Of a stretch of 64,000 nt of DNA, positions 55,489 to 64,000 are shown piece by piece. The position numbers and the translations under genes were made by a program. Under the pieces are notes generated by a model, which saw nothing but the letters and a program-made list of their open reading frames with translations, was not told where the DNA came from and searched no databases. Origin of the DNA: Bradyrhizobium sp. U87765 SZCCT0048 (GTDB lineage: Bacteria; Pseudomonadota; Alphaproteobacteria; Rhizobiales; Xanthobacteraceae); assembly GCF_018131225.1 (NCBI RefSeq), contig NZ_JAFCMM010000002.1, positions 558,001 through 622,000 of the forward strand, written 5' to 3'. Numbering within the stretch: the first letter of the stretch is position 1; each line of letters starts with the position of its first letter.

Positions 55489-56358
55489 ATGCTCAATCTC
55501 GACGACGTCATCGCCATCGACATCCATACCCATGCGGAGGAGCCCTGCGGCACCCATGGCGACGACGGCTATGACGACTTCCAGGCCGCCATGGCCGAAT
55601 ACTTCAAATCGCCGCACAAGCATCCGCCGACGGTGCCGGAGACCGCCGCCTACTACCGCGCCAAGAAGATCGCCGCCGTGATCTTCCCGGTCGACGCCGA
55701 GCGCGAAACCGGCTTCCGTCGCTACAACAACTACGAGATGGCGGAACTGGCGGCGCAGAATTCCGACGTCCTGATCCCGTTCGCCAGCATCGACCCGGCC
55801 AAGGGCAAGCTCGGCGCCCGCGAGGCGCGCAAGCTGATCGCCGACTACGGCATCAAGGGCTTCAAGTTCCACCCGACGATGCAGGGCTTCTATCCCAACG
55901 ACCGCATGGCCTACCCGCTGTACGAGGCGATCGCCGAAGCCGGCTCCATCGCCCTGTTCCACACCGGCCAGACCGGCGTCGGCTCGGGCATGCCCGGGGG
56001 CAACGGAATGCGGCTCAAGTATTCCAACCCGATGTACATCGACGATGTCGCGGTCGACTTCCCCGACATGAAGATCATCCTCGCGCACCCCTCCTTCCCC
56101 TGGCAGGAAGAGGCGCTGTCGGTCGCGACCCACAAGCCCAACGTCTACATCGACCTGTCGGGCTGGTCGCCGAAGTACTTCCCGCCGATCCTGGTGCGCT
56201 ACGTCAACACCATCCTGCAGGACAAGATGCTGTTCGGCTCCGACTGGCCGGTGATCACGCCGGACCGCTGGATGGCGGATTTCGCCAAGCTCGACATCCG
56301 CGACGAAGTGCGGCCGAAGGTGCTCAAGGCCAACGCCCGCAAGCTGCTGAACATGTGA
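55489..56358 (+). CDS. Amidohydrolase-2 family protein (CouO-like)
   Basis: 289 aa from ATG 55489, or 292 from GTG 55480. Metal-binding TIM barrel of the amidohydrolase-2 group: IDIHTHAEE near the start (His-x-His), KGFKFHPTMQGFYPND, IALFHTGQTGVGSGMPGG, IILAHPSFPWQEEALSVAT and FGSDWPVITPDRW (Asp). The whole set resembles the Rhodopseudomonas 4-hydroxyphenyl-beta-ketoacyl-CoA hydrolase CouO of p-coumarate breakdown. No other cou genes are nearby, so the substrate is left open. Convergent with the ABC binding-protein gene. Confidence 0.82.
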   Translation: MLNLDDVIAIDIHTHAEEPCGTHGDDGYDDFQAAMAEYFKSPHKHPPTVPETAAYYRAKKIAAVIFPVDAERETGFRRYNNYEMAELAAQNSDVLIPFASIDPAKGKLGAREARKLIADYGIKGFKFHPTMQGFYPNDRMAYPLYEAIAEAGSIALFHTGQTGVGSGMPGGNGMRLKYSNPMYIDDVAVDFPDMKIILAHPSFPWQEEALSVATHKPNVYIDLSGWSPKYFPPILVRYVNTILQDKMLFGSDWPVITPDRWMADFAKLDIRDEVRPKVLKANARKLLNM

Positions 56359-56415
56359 TGCCACAGGCGCGCGCCGCGCTCCGCAGGAACTTGTCTGAAA
56401 ACTTAACTGAAAATG

Positions 56416-56445
56416 CATCAGGCGCGGAGCTCTCCGCGCCTGATG
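56416..56445. terminator. Bidirectional hairpin between convergent genes
   Basis: Perfect 14-bp arms 56416-56429 and 56432-56445 with a very tight loop. GCGTTTTG follows on the plus strand. It lies 57 bases after the amidohydrolase stop and 25 after the binding-protein stop (minus strand). Confidence 0.85.
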
Positions 56446-56470
56446 GCGTTTTGAATGGCCTTTCGCCGAT

Positions 56471-58024
56471 TTATTTGCTGCGCGCGATATTCCAGTAGAC
56501 GGGGATGCCGGCGGCGAGCAGCCCGGTCAGGTTCTTGCGATAGCCGCGCACCAGATAGAACTGGCCGACCGGCACATAGGGCACCGTCTCCAGCGCGCGC
56601 AGCTGGATGGCGCGGGCATTGGCCTTGCGCCCTTCGAGATCGGGAATCATCGTGAACTCGGCGCGCAGCTTCTCGATGGTCTCGTCGCACGGCCAGCCGA
56701 ACCACGCCTTGTCGCAGTTCGAACGCAGCGCAAGATGGCCGACCGGCTCGGACATGTCCGGCGCCGCCGGGCCCGACATGAACGCCGACCAGCCGCCCTG
56801 CCCGACCGGATTCCTGCTGGCGCGGCGCGTCGACAGCGTCGGCCAGTCCATCGCCTGGTAGTCGACGTTGAGCCCGATGTCGCGCATCGCCTGCGCCACC
56901 ACCAGGGTCTGCGGATGCAGCGCGGTCTCAGTGGCGTCGAGCAGCACGATCGGCGCGCCGTCGTAGCCGCTCTCCTTGACCAGTTGCTTCGCGCGCGCCG
57001 TGTCGGGCTTCGGCCAGCCGGCATCAGTGTAATACGGCGAGTCGCACATGTAGAACGACGGGCAGCTGGTGTAGAGCGAGGCGTCGTCGACATAGGCACG
57101 CAGCGCCTGCTCCTGGTCGACGAGATGCAGCACCGCCTGGCGCAGCCTGGCGTTGTTGAACGGCGGCACCGCCTGGTTCAGCCGCATGACGCCCTGCAGC
57201 GCAGACAGCCTGGCGATGCCGACCTTGTCGTTGCCCTTGAGCAGCGACATCATATCAGGCGGGATTTCCTCGAAGATGTCGATCTCGCCGGCCTGCAGCG
57301 CATTCAGTGCGGTCTGGGCGTCGGGAATGATCACCCACTCGACACGGTCGACCCCAGCAACCTTGCCGCCGGACAGACCGTTCGGCGCCTCGTGGCGCGG
57401 CGCGTAGGTCGGCGCCTTGACGTAGACCACCTTCGATCCTGGCGACCACTCGTCACGCTTCATCATGAAGGGACCGGAGCCCACCGGATCCTTCACCGCC
57501 TCGTTGGTCGGCGTCTTCGCGATGCGCTCGGGCATGATGAACGGCACCATCGAGCTCGGCTTGCCGAGCGCCTCGAGCACGAGGCCCCAGCGGTCTTTCA
57601 GCACCAGACGCACCGTGCGGGCGTCGACGGCGTCGAGCGATGCGGTATGGGCGGTGAGCTGCTGGCCGAGCCCGTCGAGCTGGCCCCAGCGCTTGAGCGA
57701 GGCGACGACATCGGCCGCGGTCACCGCCGCGCCGTCGTGAAACTTGAGATCGTCGCGCAGCACGAACGTCCAGGTCAGGCCGTCGTCCGACGTGGTGAAG
57801 CTCTGCACCATCTGCGGCTTGATCGCGCCCTTGTCGTCCTGCGCGAACAGCGTGTCGTAGACCATGTAGCCGTGGTTACGGACCATGTAGTCCGACGTCA
57901 CCATCGGATCGATGGTCTTGAGGTCGCCGAAGGGGCGCACCTTCAGCGTCGTCTGCGCCGATGCGGCGCTCGCCGCGACGACGGCCAGCGCCGCCGCCAT
58001 GATCGCCTTGACAGATCTGTTCAT
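56471..58024 (-). CDS. ABC transporter substrate-binding protein, family 5 (peptide/nickel type)
   Basis: 517 aa from ATG 58024. Signal peptide ends AASAASAQ. The family-5 start is TLKVRPFGDLKTIDPMVTSDYMVRNHGYMVYDTLFAQDDKGAIKPQMVQSFTTSDDGLTWTFVLRDDLKFHDGAAVTAADVV, then DPVGSGPFMMK and FNNARLRQAVLHLVDQEQAL, as in DppA/OppA-like proteins. It captures the substrate in the periplasm for the four downstream-encoded parts. It is the last gene of the operon, 27 bases from the second ATPase, an unusual position for a binding protein. Confidence 0.92.
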   Translation of the reverse strand: MNRSVKAIMAAALAVVAASAASAQTTLKVRPFGDLKTIDPMVTSDYMVRNHGYMVYDTLFAQDDKGAIKPQMVQSFTTSDDGLTWTFVLRDDLKFHDGAAVTAADVVASLKRWGQLDGLGQQLTAHTASLDAVDARTVRLVLKDRWGLVLEALGKPSSMVPFIMPERIAKTPTNEAVKDPVGSGPFMMKRDEWSPGSKVVYVKAPTYAPRHEAPNGLSGGKVAGVDRVEWVIIPDAQTALNALQAGEIDIFEEIPPDMMSLLKGNDKVGIARLSALQGVMRLNQAVPPFNNARLRQAVLHLVDQEQALRAYVDDASLYTSCPSFYMCDSPYYTDAGWPKPDTARAKQLVKESGYDGAPIVLLDATETALHPQTLVVAQAMRDIGLNVDYQAMDWPTLSTRRASRNPVGQGGWSAFMSGPAAPDMSEPVGHLALRSNCDKAWFGWPCDETIEKLRAEFTMIPDLEGRKANARAIQLRALETVPYVPVGQFYLVRGYRKNLTGLLAAGIPVYWNIARSK

Positions 58025-58050
58025 GGTCGTTTCCCCCTGACGCAACATTT

Positions 58051-59049
58051 TCATTGTGATGACGCGAACGCCGGCGCGGCGTCTGCGCGCGGCACATGGT
58101 GGCAGGCGACACGATGACCATCCGCCTTGAGTTCGAGCGGCGGCGCCTGCGCGGCGCACAGCGCGCTCGCCAGCGGGCAGCGCGTGCGGAAGCGGCAGCC
58201 GGACGGCAGCGCACTCGCGCTGGGGATCTCGCCCTGCAGCAGCGCCCGCCGGCCGCGCTGGCTTGGATGCGTCACCGGGACGGAGCCGAGCAGCGCCTGC
58301 GCATAGGGATGTAAAGGGTTGCGAAAGAACGCGTCACGCGGCGCAATCTCGACAATGGTGCCGAGATACATCACCGCGACGGTGGTGCTGATGAACTCGA
58401 CCACGCTGAGATCGTGGCTGATGAAGAGATAGGCCAGCCCGAGATCGCGCTTGAGGTCGGCGAGCAGGTTGAGGATCTGCGCCTGGATCGAGACATCAAG
58501 CGCAGCCACCGGCTCGTCCGCCACCACCACCGCGGGATTGAGGGCGAGCGCCCGCGCGATGCCGAGACGCTGGCGCTGGCCGCCGGAGAACTCGTGCGGA
58601 AAGCGGTCCCACTGATGGCGCGCGAGCCCGACACAGTCGAACAGCGTCTCGATGCGCCCGGCGAGCGCGGCGTCCCGTCCCTCGCCATAGTTGATCAACG
58701 GTTCGGCGACGATCTGGCGCGCGGTCATGCGCGGGTTGAGCGAGGCGAACGGATCCTGAAACACGAGCTGGACATCGCGGCGGGCGCGCCGCAGCGGCTC
58801 GCCGGTGATGCGGGTGACGTCCTGGCCCTTGAGGCGGATCGCACCCGCGGTCGGCTCGGTGAGCCGCAGCACCAGCCGCGCGACCGTCGACTTGCCGCAA
58901 CCGGACTCGCCGACCAGCGCCAGCGTCTCGCCCTGCGCAAGAGTGAAGCTGACGCCGTCGACGGCGCGCACCGCGCCCTCGCCGCCGAACCAGCCGCGGC
59001 GGAACGTGTAGTGCTTGGTCAGCCCCTCGACCTCGAGCACCGCCGTCAT
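58051..59049 (-). CDS. Peptide/nickel-type ABC ATPase (OppF/DppF-like)
   Basis: 332 aa from ATG 59049, which overlaps the stop of the upstream ATPase by ATGA; the long upstream extension of this frame is noise. Walker [11 protein letters not shown]-loop [13 protein letters not shown], signature [15 protein letters not shown], Walker [17 protein letters not shown]-loop ISHDLSVV. The C-terminal stretch [17 protein letters not shown] with conserved cysteines and the ENPLHPYA-like [12 protein letters not shown] are OppF marks. Second ATPase of the importer. Confidence 0.93.
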   Translation of the reverse strand: MTAVLEVEGLTKHYTFRRGWFGGEGAVRAVDGVSFTLAQGETLALVGESGCGKSTVARLVLRLTEPTAGAIRLKGQDVTRITGEPLRRARRDVQLVFQDPFASLNPRMTARQIVAEPLINYGEGRDAALAGRIETLFDCVGLARHQWDRFPHEFSGGQRQRLGIARALALNPAVVVADEPVAALDVSIQAQILNLLADLKRDLGLAYLFISHDLSVVEFISTTVAVMYLGTIVEIAPRDAFFRNPLHPYAQALLGSVPVTHPSQRGRRALLQGEIPSASALPSGCRFRTRCPLASALCAAQAPPLELKADGHRVACHHVPRADAAPAFASSQ

Positions 59050-60056
59050 GCCGCGCCTCCGCTCATCGCCGCCGGGGCGGCCTCCGGATGCCAGCACGTC
59101 ACGACATGGGACGGCGCCAGCGATTGCGCGCGCGGCGGCGTCCGGCACTGCTCGGTCGCCGAGGCGCAGCGCGGCCCGAACGCGCAGCCCGCCGGAATGG
59201 CCGATGGCGACGGCACCATGCCCCTGATCTCGGTCAGGCGCTCGACCACTGCGCCGCCGGCGCGCCGCGACAGCCGCGGGATCGAGCGCATCAGGCCGCG
59301 CGTGTAGGGATGGCCGGCATGGTCGAACAGCGACACCACGTCGCTCTGCTCCACCACCTTGCCGGCGTACAGCACGGCGACGCGATCGGCGATCTCGGCG
59401 ACGACGCCGAGGTCGTGGGTGATGAACATCACGGCCGTGCCGATCTCGCCGCGCAGCTCCGCCATCATCTCCAGGATCTGCGCCTGGATGGTGACGTCGA
59501 GGGCGGTGGTCGGCTCGTCGGCGATCAGGAGGCGCGGCCGGCACGCCAGCGCCATCGCGATCATGACGCGCTGGCGCATGCCGCCGGACAGTTGATGGGG
59601 ATAGGCGGCGAACCGCCGCTCGGTATCGGGGATGCGCACCTTGCGGAACAGCGCCAGCGCTCGCTCGCGCGCGGCGGTCGCCGACACGGCCTCGTGGCGG
59701 CGGATGCCTTCGGTGACCTGCTCGCCGATGCGCAACACCGGATTGAGCGAGGTCATCGGCTCCTGGAAGATCATCGCAAGGTCCCGCCCGCGTAGCCCGC
59801 GCAGCGTGACCTCGTCGCAGGCGGCGAGGTCGACATCGCCGAGACGGATGTGGCCGTCATCGATGCGCGCGCCGCGCGGCAACAGCCGCATGATCGCAAG
59901 GGCCGTGAGGCTCTTGCCGCAGCCGGATTCGCCGACGAGGCACAGCGTCTCGCCGGCGGCGACGGTCAGCGACAGGTCGCGCACGATGGGACACCAGCCA
60001 TCCGCCGTCTGCACCGACACCGTGAGGTTCTCGACCGACAACACAGGTTGCGACAT
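59046..60056 (-). CDS. Peptide/nickel-type ABC ATPase (OppD/DppD-like)
   Basis: 336 aa. Walker [11 protein letters not shown]-loop [13 protein letters not shown], signature [35 protein letters not shown]-loop [12 protein letters not shown]-terminal oligopeptide-type segment [14 protein letters not shown]. First ATPase of the operon; it begins 9 bases after the permease stop and overlaps the next gene by four bases. Confidence 0.93.
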   Translation of the reverse strand: MSQPVLSVENLTVSVQTADGWCPIVRDLSLTVAAGETLCLVGESGCGKSLTALAIMRLLPRGARIDDGHIRLGDVDLAACDEVTLRGLRGRDLAMIFQEPMTSLNPVLRIGEQVTEGIRRHEAVSATAARERALALFRKVRIPDTERRFAAYPHQLSGGMRQRVMIAMALACRPRLLIADEPTTALDVTIQAQILEMMAELRGEIGTAVMFITHDLGVVAEIADRVAVLYAGKVVEQSDVVSLFDHAGHPYTRGLMRSIPRLSRRAGGAVVERLTEIRGMVPSPSAIPAGCAFGPRCASATEQCRTPPRAQSLAPSHVVTCWHPEAAPAAMSGGAA

Positions 60057-60065
60057 GCCGCCCTC

Positions 60066-60959
60066 CTAGCGCCGCGCGCGGCGCGACAGCCGCGGATCGA
60101 GGGCATCGCGCAGGCCGTCGCCGAGCACATTGACGGTGAGCACCAGCAGCGCCAGCGCGACACCGGGAAACGCGATCATCCAGGGCGCGCGCTGCAGGTA
60201 CTGCCGCCCCTCCGCCAGCATGTTGCCCCAGCTCGGAATGGTCGGCGGCGTTCCCGCGCCGAGAAACGACAGCACCGATTCCACGATCATCGCGGAGGCG
60301 AACACATAGGTCGCCTGGACGATCACCGGCGCGGCGACATTCGGCAGCACATGCCGCCACAGCAGGCGCGACAGCGGCGTGCCGTTGGTCACCGCGGCTT
60401 CGACGTAGGGCTGCTCGCGGATCACCAGCACCGAGCTGCGCACCACGCGCGCCATGCGCGGGATCTCGGCGATGCTGATGGCGATGACGACATTGCGGAT
60501 GCTGGAGCCGAACAGCGACATCAGCGCGATCGCCAGCAGGATGCCCGGAATCGCCATGATGCCGTCCATCAGGCGCATGACGAGGTTGTCGATGCGGCGC
60601 AGGAAGCCGGCGATCAGGCCGAACAGGAGGCCGACCGCCGTGGTCACCGCCGCGACGAGAATGCCGACCGTCAGCGAGATGCGCGTGCCGTTCAGCGTGC
60701 GCGACAGCGTCGAGCGGCCGAACTGGTCGGTACCGAACAGGTGGTCGAGACCGGGCGTGCGCAGGCGCTGCAGCGGATTGAGCCGCGCCGGGTCGGGCAA
60801 CACCAGCGGCGCAACCAGCGCGATGACGACGAACAGCGCCAGCACGGCGCCGCCGATCGCAATGACCGGATGGGCGGCGAGGAAGGCGGCGGTGCGGCGC
60901 GCGGTGCCATCGCGGCGCGGCACGGCGGCGACATCGGCGACGATCTCTCCGGCCGACAT
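60066..60959 (-). CDS. Peptide/nickel-type ABC permease (DppC-like)
   Basis: 297 aa from ATG 60959. N-terminal cytoplasmic part with one helix, then HLFGTDQFGRSTLSRTLNGTRISLTVGIL, the DppC hallmark, and the EAA loop YVEAAVTNGTPLSRLLWRHVLPNVAAPVIVQATYVFASAMIVESVLSFLGAGTPPTIPSWGNML. Six helices in all. It pairs with the permease encoded just upstream, 4 bases apart, so the two are co-translated. Confidence 0.92.
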   Translation of the reverse strand: MSAGEIVADVAAVPRRDGTARRTAAFLAAHPVIAIGGAVLALFVVIALVAPLVLPDPARLNPLQRLRTPGLDHLFGTDQFGRSTLSRTLNGTRISLTVGILVAAVTTAVGLLFGLIAGFLRRIDNLVMRLMDGIMAIPGILLAIALMSLFGSSIRNVVIAISIAEIPRMARVVRSSVLVIREQPYVEAAVTNGTPLSRLLWRHVLPNVAAPVIVQATYVFASAMIVESVLSFLGAGTPPTIPSWGNMLAEGRQYLQRAPWMIAFPGVALALLVLTVNVLGDGLRDALDPRLSRRARR

Positions 60960-60963
60960 GGCG

Positions 60964-61905
60964 TCAGTACCGCACGCGCGGGTCAAACAGCACGTAGCTG
61001 AGATCGACCAGCAGGTTGATGACGACATAGACCGACGAGAACAGCAGGATCAGCCCCTGTACCACCGGATAATCGCGGCGCTGGATGGCATCGGTGGCGA
61101 GGCGCCCGAGGCCGGGTATATTGAACACCGTCTCGGTCACCACGACGCCACCGAGCAGCGCCGCCATGCCGATGCCGACCACGGTGACGATCGGCACCGC
61201 CGCGTTGCTGAGCGCGTGGCGGATGGTGATGCGCGACGGCGCCAGGCCCTTGGCGTTGGCGGTGCGGATATAGTCTTCCGACAGGACCTCGAGCAGGCTG
61301 GCGCGCGTCACCCGCGCCAGCAGCGAGGCATAGAGCAGCGCCAGCGCGACGCCCGGCAGCACGAGGCTGCGCAGGCAGGCGAGAAAGCCTTCGGCCAGCG
61401 GGACATAGCCCTGGGTCGGGAACCAGCCGAGGCTGAGCGCGAAGACATAGACCAGCAGGAACGCGACGACGAACACCGGCGAGGAGAAACCGAGCACGGC
61501 GAACGCCATGACGATGCGGTCGACGAGACCGCCGGCCCGCACCGCCGCCAGCGTGCCGAGCGGCAACGCGATCACCAGAGCGAACACGATGGCCACCAGC
61601 GCCAGCATCACCGTCGGCTCCAGCCGCTGGGCGATCAGGCGGGTCACCGGGATGTCGGAGAACACCGAGCGGCCGAGGTCGCCATGCAGCAGTTGCCCGC
61701 CCCAGGCCGACAGCTGATCGATCATCGGCCGGTTGAGGCCAAGCTGCTCGCGCACCGCCTCGATCTGCGCCGACGTCGCCTGGTCGCCGGCGATCACGAT
61801 GGCCGGATCACCGGGAGTGATGCGCAGCAGGAAGAACACGAACAGCGCCACGAACACGAAAACGGGCACTGTCGAGACCACGCGGCGCAGCGCATAGCCG
61901 ATCAT
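60964..61905 (-). CDS. Peptide/nickel-type ABC permease (DppB-like)
   Basis: 313 aa from ATG 61905. MIGYALRRVVSTVPVFVFVALFVFFLLRITPGDPA is the DppB opening, followed by LGRSVFSDIPVTRLIAQRLEPTVMLA, the EAA loop YIRTANAKGLAPSRITIRHALSNAAVPIVTVVGIGMAALLGGVVVTETVFNIPGLG and six helices. First gene of the five-gene importer operon, divergent from the lacI-type regulator with a LacI-like palindrome between them. Confidence 0.93.
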   Translation of the reverse strand: MIGYALRRVVSTVPVFVFVALFVFFLLRITPGDPAIVIAGDQATSAQIEAVREQLGLNRPMIDQLSAWGGQLLHGDLGRSVFSDIPVTRLIAQRLEPTVMLALVAIVFALVIALPLGTLAAVRAGGLVDRIVMAFAVLGFSSPVFVVAFLLVYVFALSLGWFPTQGYVPLAEGFLACLRSLVLPGVALALLYASLLARVTRASLLEVLSEDYIRTANAKGLAPSRITIRHALSNAAVPIVTVVGIGMAALLGGVVVTETVFNIPGLGRLATDAIQRRDYPVVQGLILLFSSVYVVINLLVDLSYVLFDPRVRY

Positions 61906-61961
61906 GGCCGCGCCACCGCCCAATCGCCCTGCCCCGCCACGCTGACCTCCCGGCCGTTAAT

Positions 61962-61975
61962 TTGTAACGTTTCAA
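61962..61975. promoter_or_regulatory. Candidate LacI-type operator
   Basis: TTGTAACGTTTCAA, a 14-bp palindrome with two mismatched positions around AACGTT, in the form LacI/GalR-family repressors prefer. It lies 57 bases before the importer operon and 109 before the lacI gene. A weaker relative (TCGTTTCAAA) sits at about 62065-62074, next to the lacI ribosome-binding site. Confidence 0.6.
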
Positions 61976-62083
61976 TCAGCCTCACATAGTTCTTATCGTG
62001 CTTCAAGCACATATTTTTCTTGCAAAGACGTCATTGATGGGAAATCTTGTCGCAGATTATTTTATCGTTTCAAAAGGACCGTG

Positions 62084-63127
62084 ATGGCGACGATCCGCGA
62101 CGTGGCGCGACTGGCAAACGTGTCGGTGACCACCGTGTCGAACGTCATCAACAGCCCGGACAAGGTCAGCCCCGAGCTGCTCGCGCGCGTGCAGGCGGCG
62201 ATCGACAAGCTCGGCTACGCTCCCCATGCAGCCGCCCGCAGCCTGCGCAAGCGCGCCAGCGGGCTGCTCGGCCTGATCGTCGGCGACATCACCAACCCGT
62301 TTTTCTCCGAGCTGTTCGAGGCAGTGGAAGTCGCCGCGGCCGAGCGCGGCTTTTCCGTCATCCTCTGCAACGCGAACGAAAACCCGGAACGGGAAGAGAC
62401 CCATTTGCGCATGCTGCGCACCCAGCGCATCGACGGACTGATCCTCGCACCCAGCGGCGTCGTGTCGATGAACCGCGCGGCGCTGCTGGCGGCCCTCGAA
62501 ATTCCCGTGGTGCTGGTCGACCGCGCCATGGAGGGGCTCGGGTATGATGCCGTGGTGCTGGACAATCACCGCGCGGCCTATGACGCCACCAGCCATGTCA
62601 TCGCCTGCGGCCACCGCCGCATCGCGCTGATCAACGGCTCGCCGACGGTGCGCACCGCCACAGACCGTCTGCAGGGCTATCGCGAGGCGCTGCTCGCCGC
62701 CGGCGTCGCCTTCGACGCGGACCTTGTGCGCGACGCCGGCTTCCGCGAGCAGCCGGCCCATGAAGCGGCGCTAGCACTGTTGCGCCAGCCCGATCGCCCG
62801 ACCGCGATCTTCACCACCAACAATCTCATGACCATCGGCGTGCTGCGCGCCGTCGCCGAACTCGGCCTGAGCTGCCCGGCGGACGTGTCGCTGATCGGCA
62901 TCGACGACCTGCCATGGGCCGAGGCGGTATCGCCGCGCCTCACCATGGTGGCGCAGCCGGTGCGCGCCATGGGCGAGGCCGCGCTCAACCTGCTGGCACG
63001 GCGTCTCGCCGGCAGTCATGCCGGCCCCGGCACCACCGTGGTGATGGAGCCGCGCCTGATCGTGCGCAACTCCTGCGCCGCACCGGCACGCGAATCCAAC
63101 ACCCTGTCCCACAGCAAAGGCCGCTGA
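62084..63127 (+). CDS. LacI-family transcriptional regulator
   Basis: 347 aa from ATG 62084 (AAGGA five bases before; GTG 62081 is possible). Helix-turn-helix and hinge: TIRDVARLANVSVTTVSNVINSPDKVSPELLARVQAAIDKLGYAPHAAARSLR. Ligand domain of the sugar-binding-protein type: LGLIVGDITNPFFSELFEAVEVAAAERGFSVILCNANENPEREETHLRML, and DVSLIGIDDLPWAEAVSPRLTMVAQP. It should sense a small molecule and control the divergent importer and perhaps the amidase. Its stop overlaps the amidase start by one base (TGATG). Confidence 0.93.
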   Translation: MATIRDVARLANVSVTTVSNVINSPDKVSPELLARVQAAIDKLGYAPHAAARSLRKRASGLLGLIVGDITNPFFSELFEAVEVAAAERGFSVILCNANENPEREETHLRMLRTQRIDGLILAPSGVVSMNRAALLAALEIPVVLVDRAMEGLGYDAVVLDNHRAAYDATSHVIACGHRRIALINGSPTVRTATDRLQGYREALLAAGVAFDADLVRDAGFREQPAHEAALALLRQPDRPTAIFTTNNLMTIGVLRAVAELGLSCPADVSLIGIDDLPWAEAVSPRLTMVAQPVRAMGEAALNLLARRLAGSHAGPGTTVVMEPRLIVRNSCAAPARESNTLSHSKGR

Positions 63128-64000
63128 TGTCCCACGATCTCGTCACCCTCGGCGCCGTCGCCGTGCACCGCCTGCTCGCGCGCGGCGAAGTCACCTCCGC
63201 CGAGCTGGTCGAGGCCGCCGCAAAGCGCATCGCCATGGTCGAGCCCGCCGTCAACGCGCTGCCGACGCTGAGCCTGGAGCGCGCTCGTGCCCAGGCGGAG
63301 GCAGCCGACCAGGCGCGGCGCGCCGGCCGCGCGACGCTGCTCGGCGGCCTGCCGATCGTCGTCAAGGACAACAACGACGTCGCCGGTGTGCGCACCACCA
63401 GTGGCACGCCGATTTTCAGGGATCGCGTCGCCGAGGTGTCCGACCGCACCGTCGCCCGCCTCGAAGCCAACGGCGCGATCGTGCTCGGCAAATCCAACCT
63501 CTCCGAGCTCGGCGGCGCCCAGACCACCAACGCGGTCCACGGCGCGACGCGCAATCCCTACGACACGCGCCTGACCTGCGGCGGCTCGTCGGGCGGCGCG
63601 GCGGTGGCGCTCGCCACCGGCGAAGCGTGGCTCGCCCACGGCAACGATCTCGGCGGCAGCCTGCGCATCCCCGCGGCGTTCTGCAACGTCACGGGCCTGC
63701 GCCCGACGCCGGGGCGAGTGCCGCGCAAGCGCCTCGCCAATCCCTTCGACACCATGGCCGTGGAAGGGCCGATGGCGCGCGACGTCGCCGACCTTGCCCT
63801 GATGTTCGACGCCATGGTCGGCTATGACCCCGGCGACCTCCTGACATCGCCGGGCAGCGAACCGCCGTTCCGCGACGCCGCCGCGGCGCCGCTGCGGCCA
63901 GAGCGCCTCGCCGTCTCCGTCGACCTCGGGGCGTTGCCGATCGCCGCCGAGATTCGCGCGGCGATGGCCGGACTGACCGACGTGTTCGCGCGCGCCGGCG
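63127..64000 (+). CDS. Amidase-signature family hydrolase (cut by window end)
   Basis: At least 291 aa, read from ATG 63127 to the window edge without a stop. Amidase signature with the Ser-cisSer-Lys triad: Lys80 in GLPIVVKDNNDVAG, Ser154 in CGGSSGGAAVALATG and Ser178 in NDLGGSLRIPAAF. This group hydrolyses a carboxamide C-N bond in many unlike substrates. The start SHDLVTLGAVAVHRLLARGEVTSAELVEAAAKRI is usual. It is co-translated with the lacI-type gene; it may act on what the divergent ABC importer brings in. Substrate unknown. Confidence 0.9.
   Translation, partial: MSHDLVTLGAVAVHRLLARGEVTSAELVEAAAKRIAMVEPAVNALPTLSLERARAQAEAADQARRAGRATLLGGLPIVVKDNNDVAGVRTTSGTPIFRDRVAEVSDRTVARLEANGAIVLGKSNLSELGGAQTTNAVHGATRNPYDTRLTCGGSSGGAAVALATGEAWLAHGNDLGGSLRIPAAFCNVTGLRPTPGRVPRKRLANPFDTMAVEGPMARDVADLALMFDAMVGYDPGDLLTSPGSEPPFRDAAAAPLRPERLAVSVDLGALPIAAEIRAAMAGLTDVFARAG

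Noticed and set aside
59050-59544. N-terminal extension of the OppF-like frame
   Set aside because: Arg/Asp-rich noise overlapping the other ATPase; the ATGA overlap at 59046-59049 marks the real start.

Overview
The window is ordinary chromosome from a high-GC alphaproteobacterium. Gene content and order point to the Bradyrhizobium/Rhodopseudomonas group (Hyphomicrobiales, Nitrobacteraceae). The main clues are a three-gene pntA1-pntA2-pntB transhydrogenase operon led by a tiny aa3-oxidase subunit IV gene, the order DUF1244-DUF1036-pyk, GapR (DUF2312), the exported DUF882 protein, a NikR-controlled TonB receptor, and many PAS/GGDEF proteins. The genus is inferred from gene content, not from a search. 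I saw no rRNA, tRNA, CRISPR array, IS element, integrase or phage gene. Coding density is high and genes lie on both strands.

Layout. 1-9.3 kb: end of a PAS protein, a PlsC-type acyltransferase, a Cys-rich CWC protein, two GSTs facing uvrB, csaA and two SnoaL-like proteins flanking a small membrane protein. 9.3-10.7 kb: 3-oxoacid CoA-transferase (scoA-scoB). 11-14.7 kb: an AsmA-like protein, a DUF2975/XRE pair and a beta-barrel outer-membrane protein. 14.7-17.6 kb: polyamine-type ABC genes potG-potH-potI with no binding-protein gene beside them. 17.8-24 kb: a PAS-PAS-PAS-GGDEF-EAL protein, an LhgO-like FAD oxidoreductase, two YdcH-like small proteins and a GGDEF protein. 24.2-26.4 kb: purE-purK and rpsU. 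26.4-33.8 kb: a lipase-like hydrolase, an unknown repeat-bearing membrane protein, a ChaA-type antiporter, a crotonase and the pnt operon. 34-36 kb: oligoendopeptidase PepF.

36.1-39.8 kb is a nickel module. A TonB-dependent receptor and a DUF4198 periplasmic protein overlap by ATGA and diverge from nikR. Between them lies an exact match to the NikR operator, GTATGA-N16-TCATAC. 39.9-45.9 kb holds a sigma-54 response regulator, a YcbB/LdtD-like L,D-transpeptidase and a DUF882 (YcbK/MepK-like) murein hydrolase, probably for making and cutting 3-3 peptidoglycan cross-links. 46-50 kb holds gapR and a run of three exported proteins: a caspase-fold peptidase, a TPR protein and an OmpA-domain protein. 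50-55.1 kb holds DUF1244, DUF1036-pyk, osmC, a hydrolase, a TPR protein and rpmJ.

55.4-64 kb looks like a small catabolic locus. It has a CouO-like amidohydrolase and a complete peptide/nickel-type ABC importer (two permeases, two ATPases and a binding protein, probably one operon). This diverges from a LacI regulator that overlaps an amidase gene cut by the window end. A LacI-type palindrome lies in the divergent promoter region.

Several non-coding structures are clear: long perfect hairpins between convergent genes or at operon ends, a 14-nt tandem repeat, and in-frame 15-nt repeats that encode lysine-containing pentapeptides in three unrelated genes. No obviously unprecedented system is visible. 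The least explained loci are the exported caspase-TPR-OmpA run, the shared 15-nt repeat habit, and the ABC/amidohydrolase/amidase locus.
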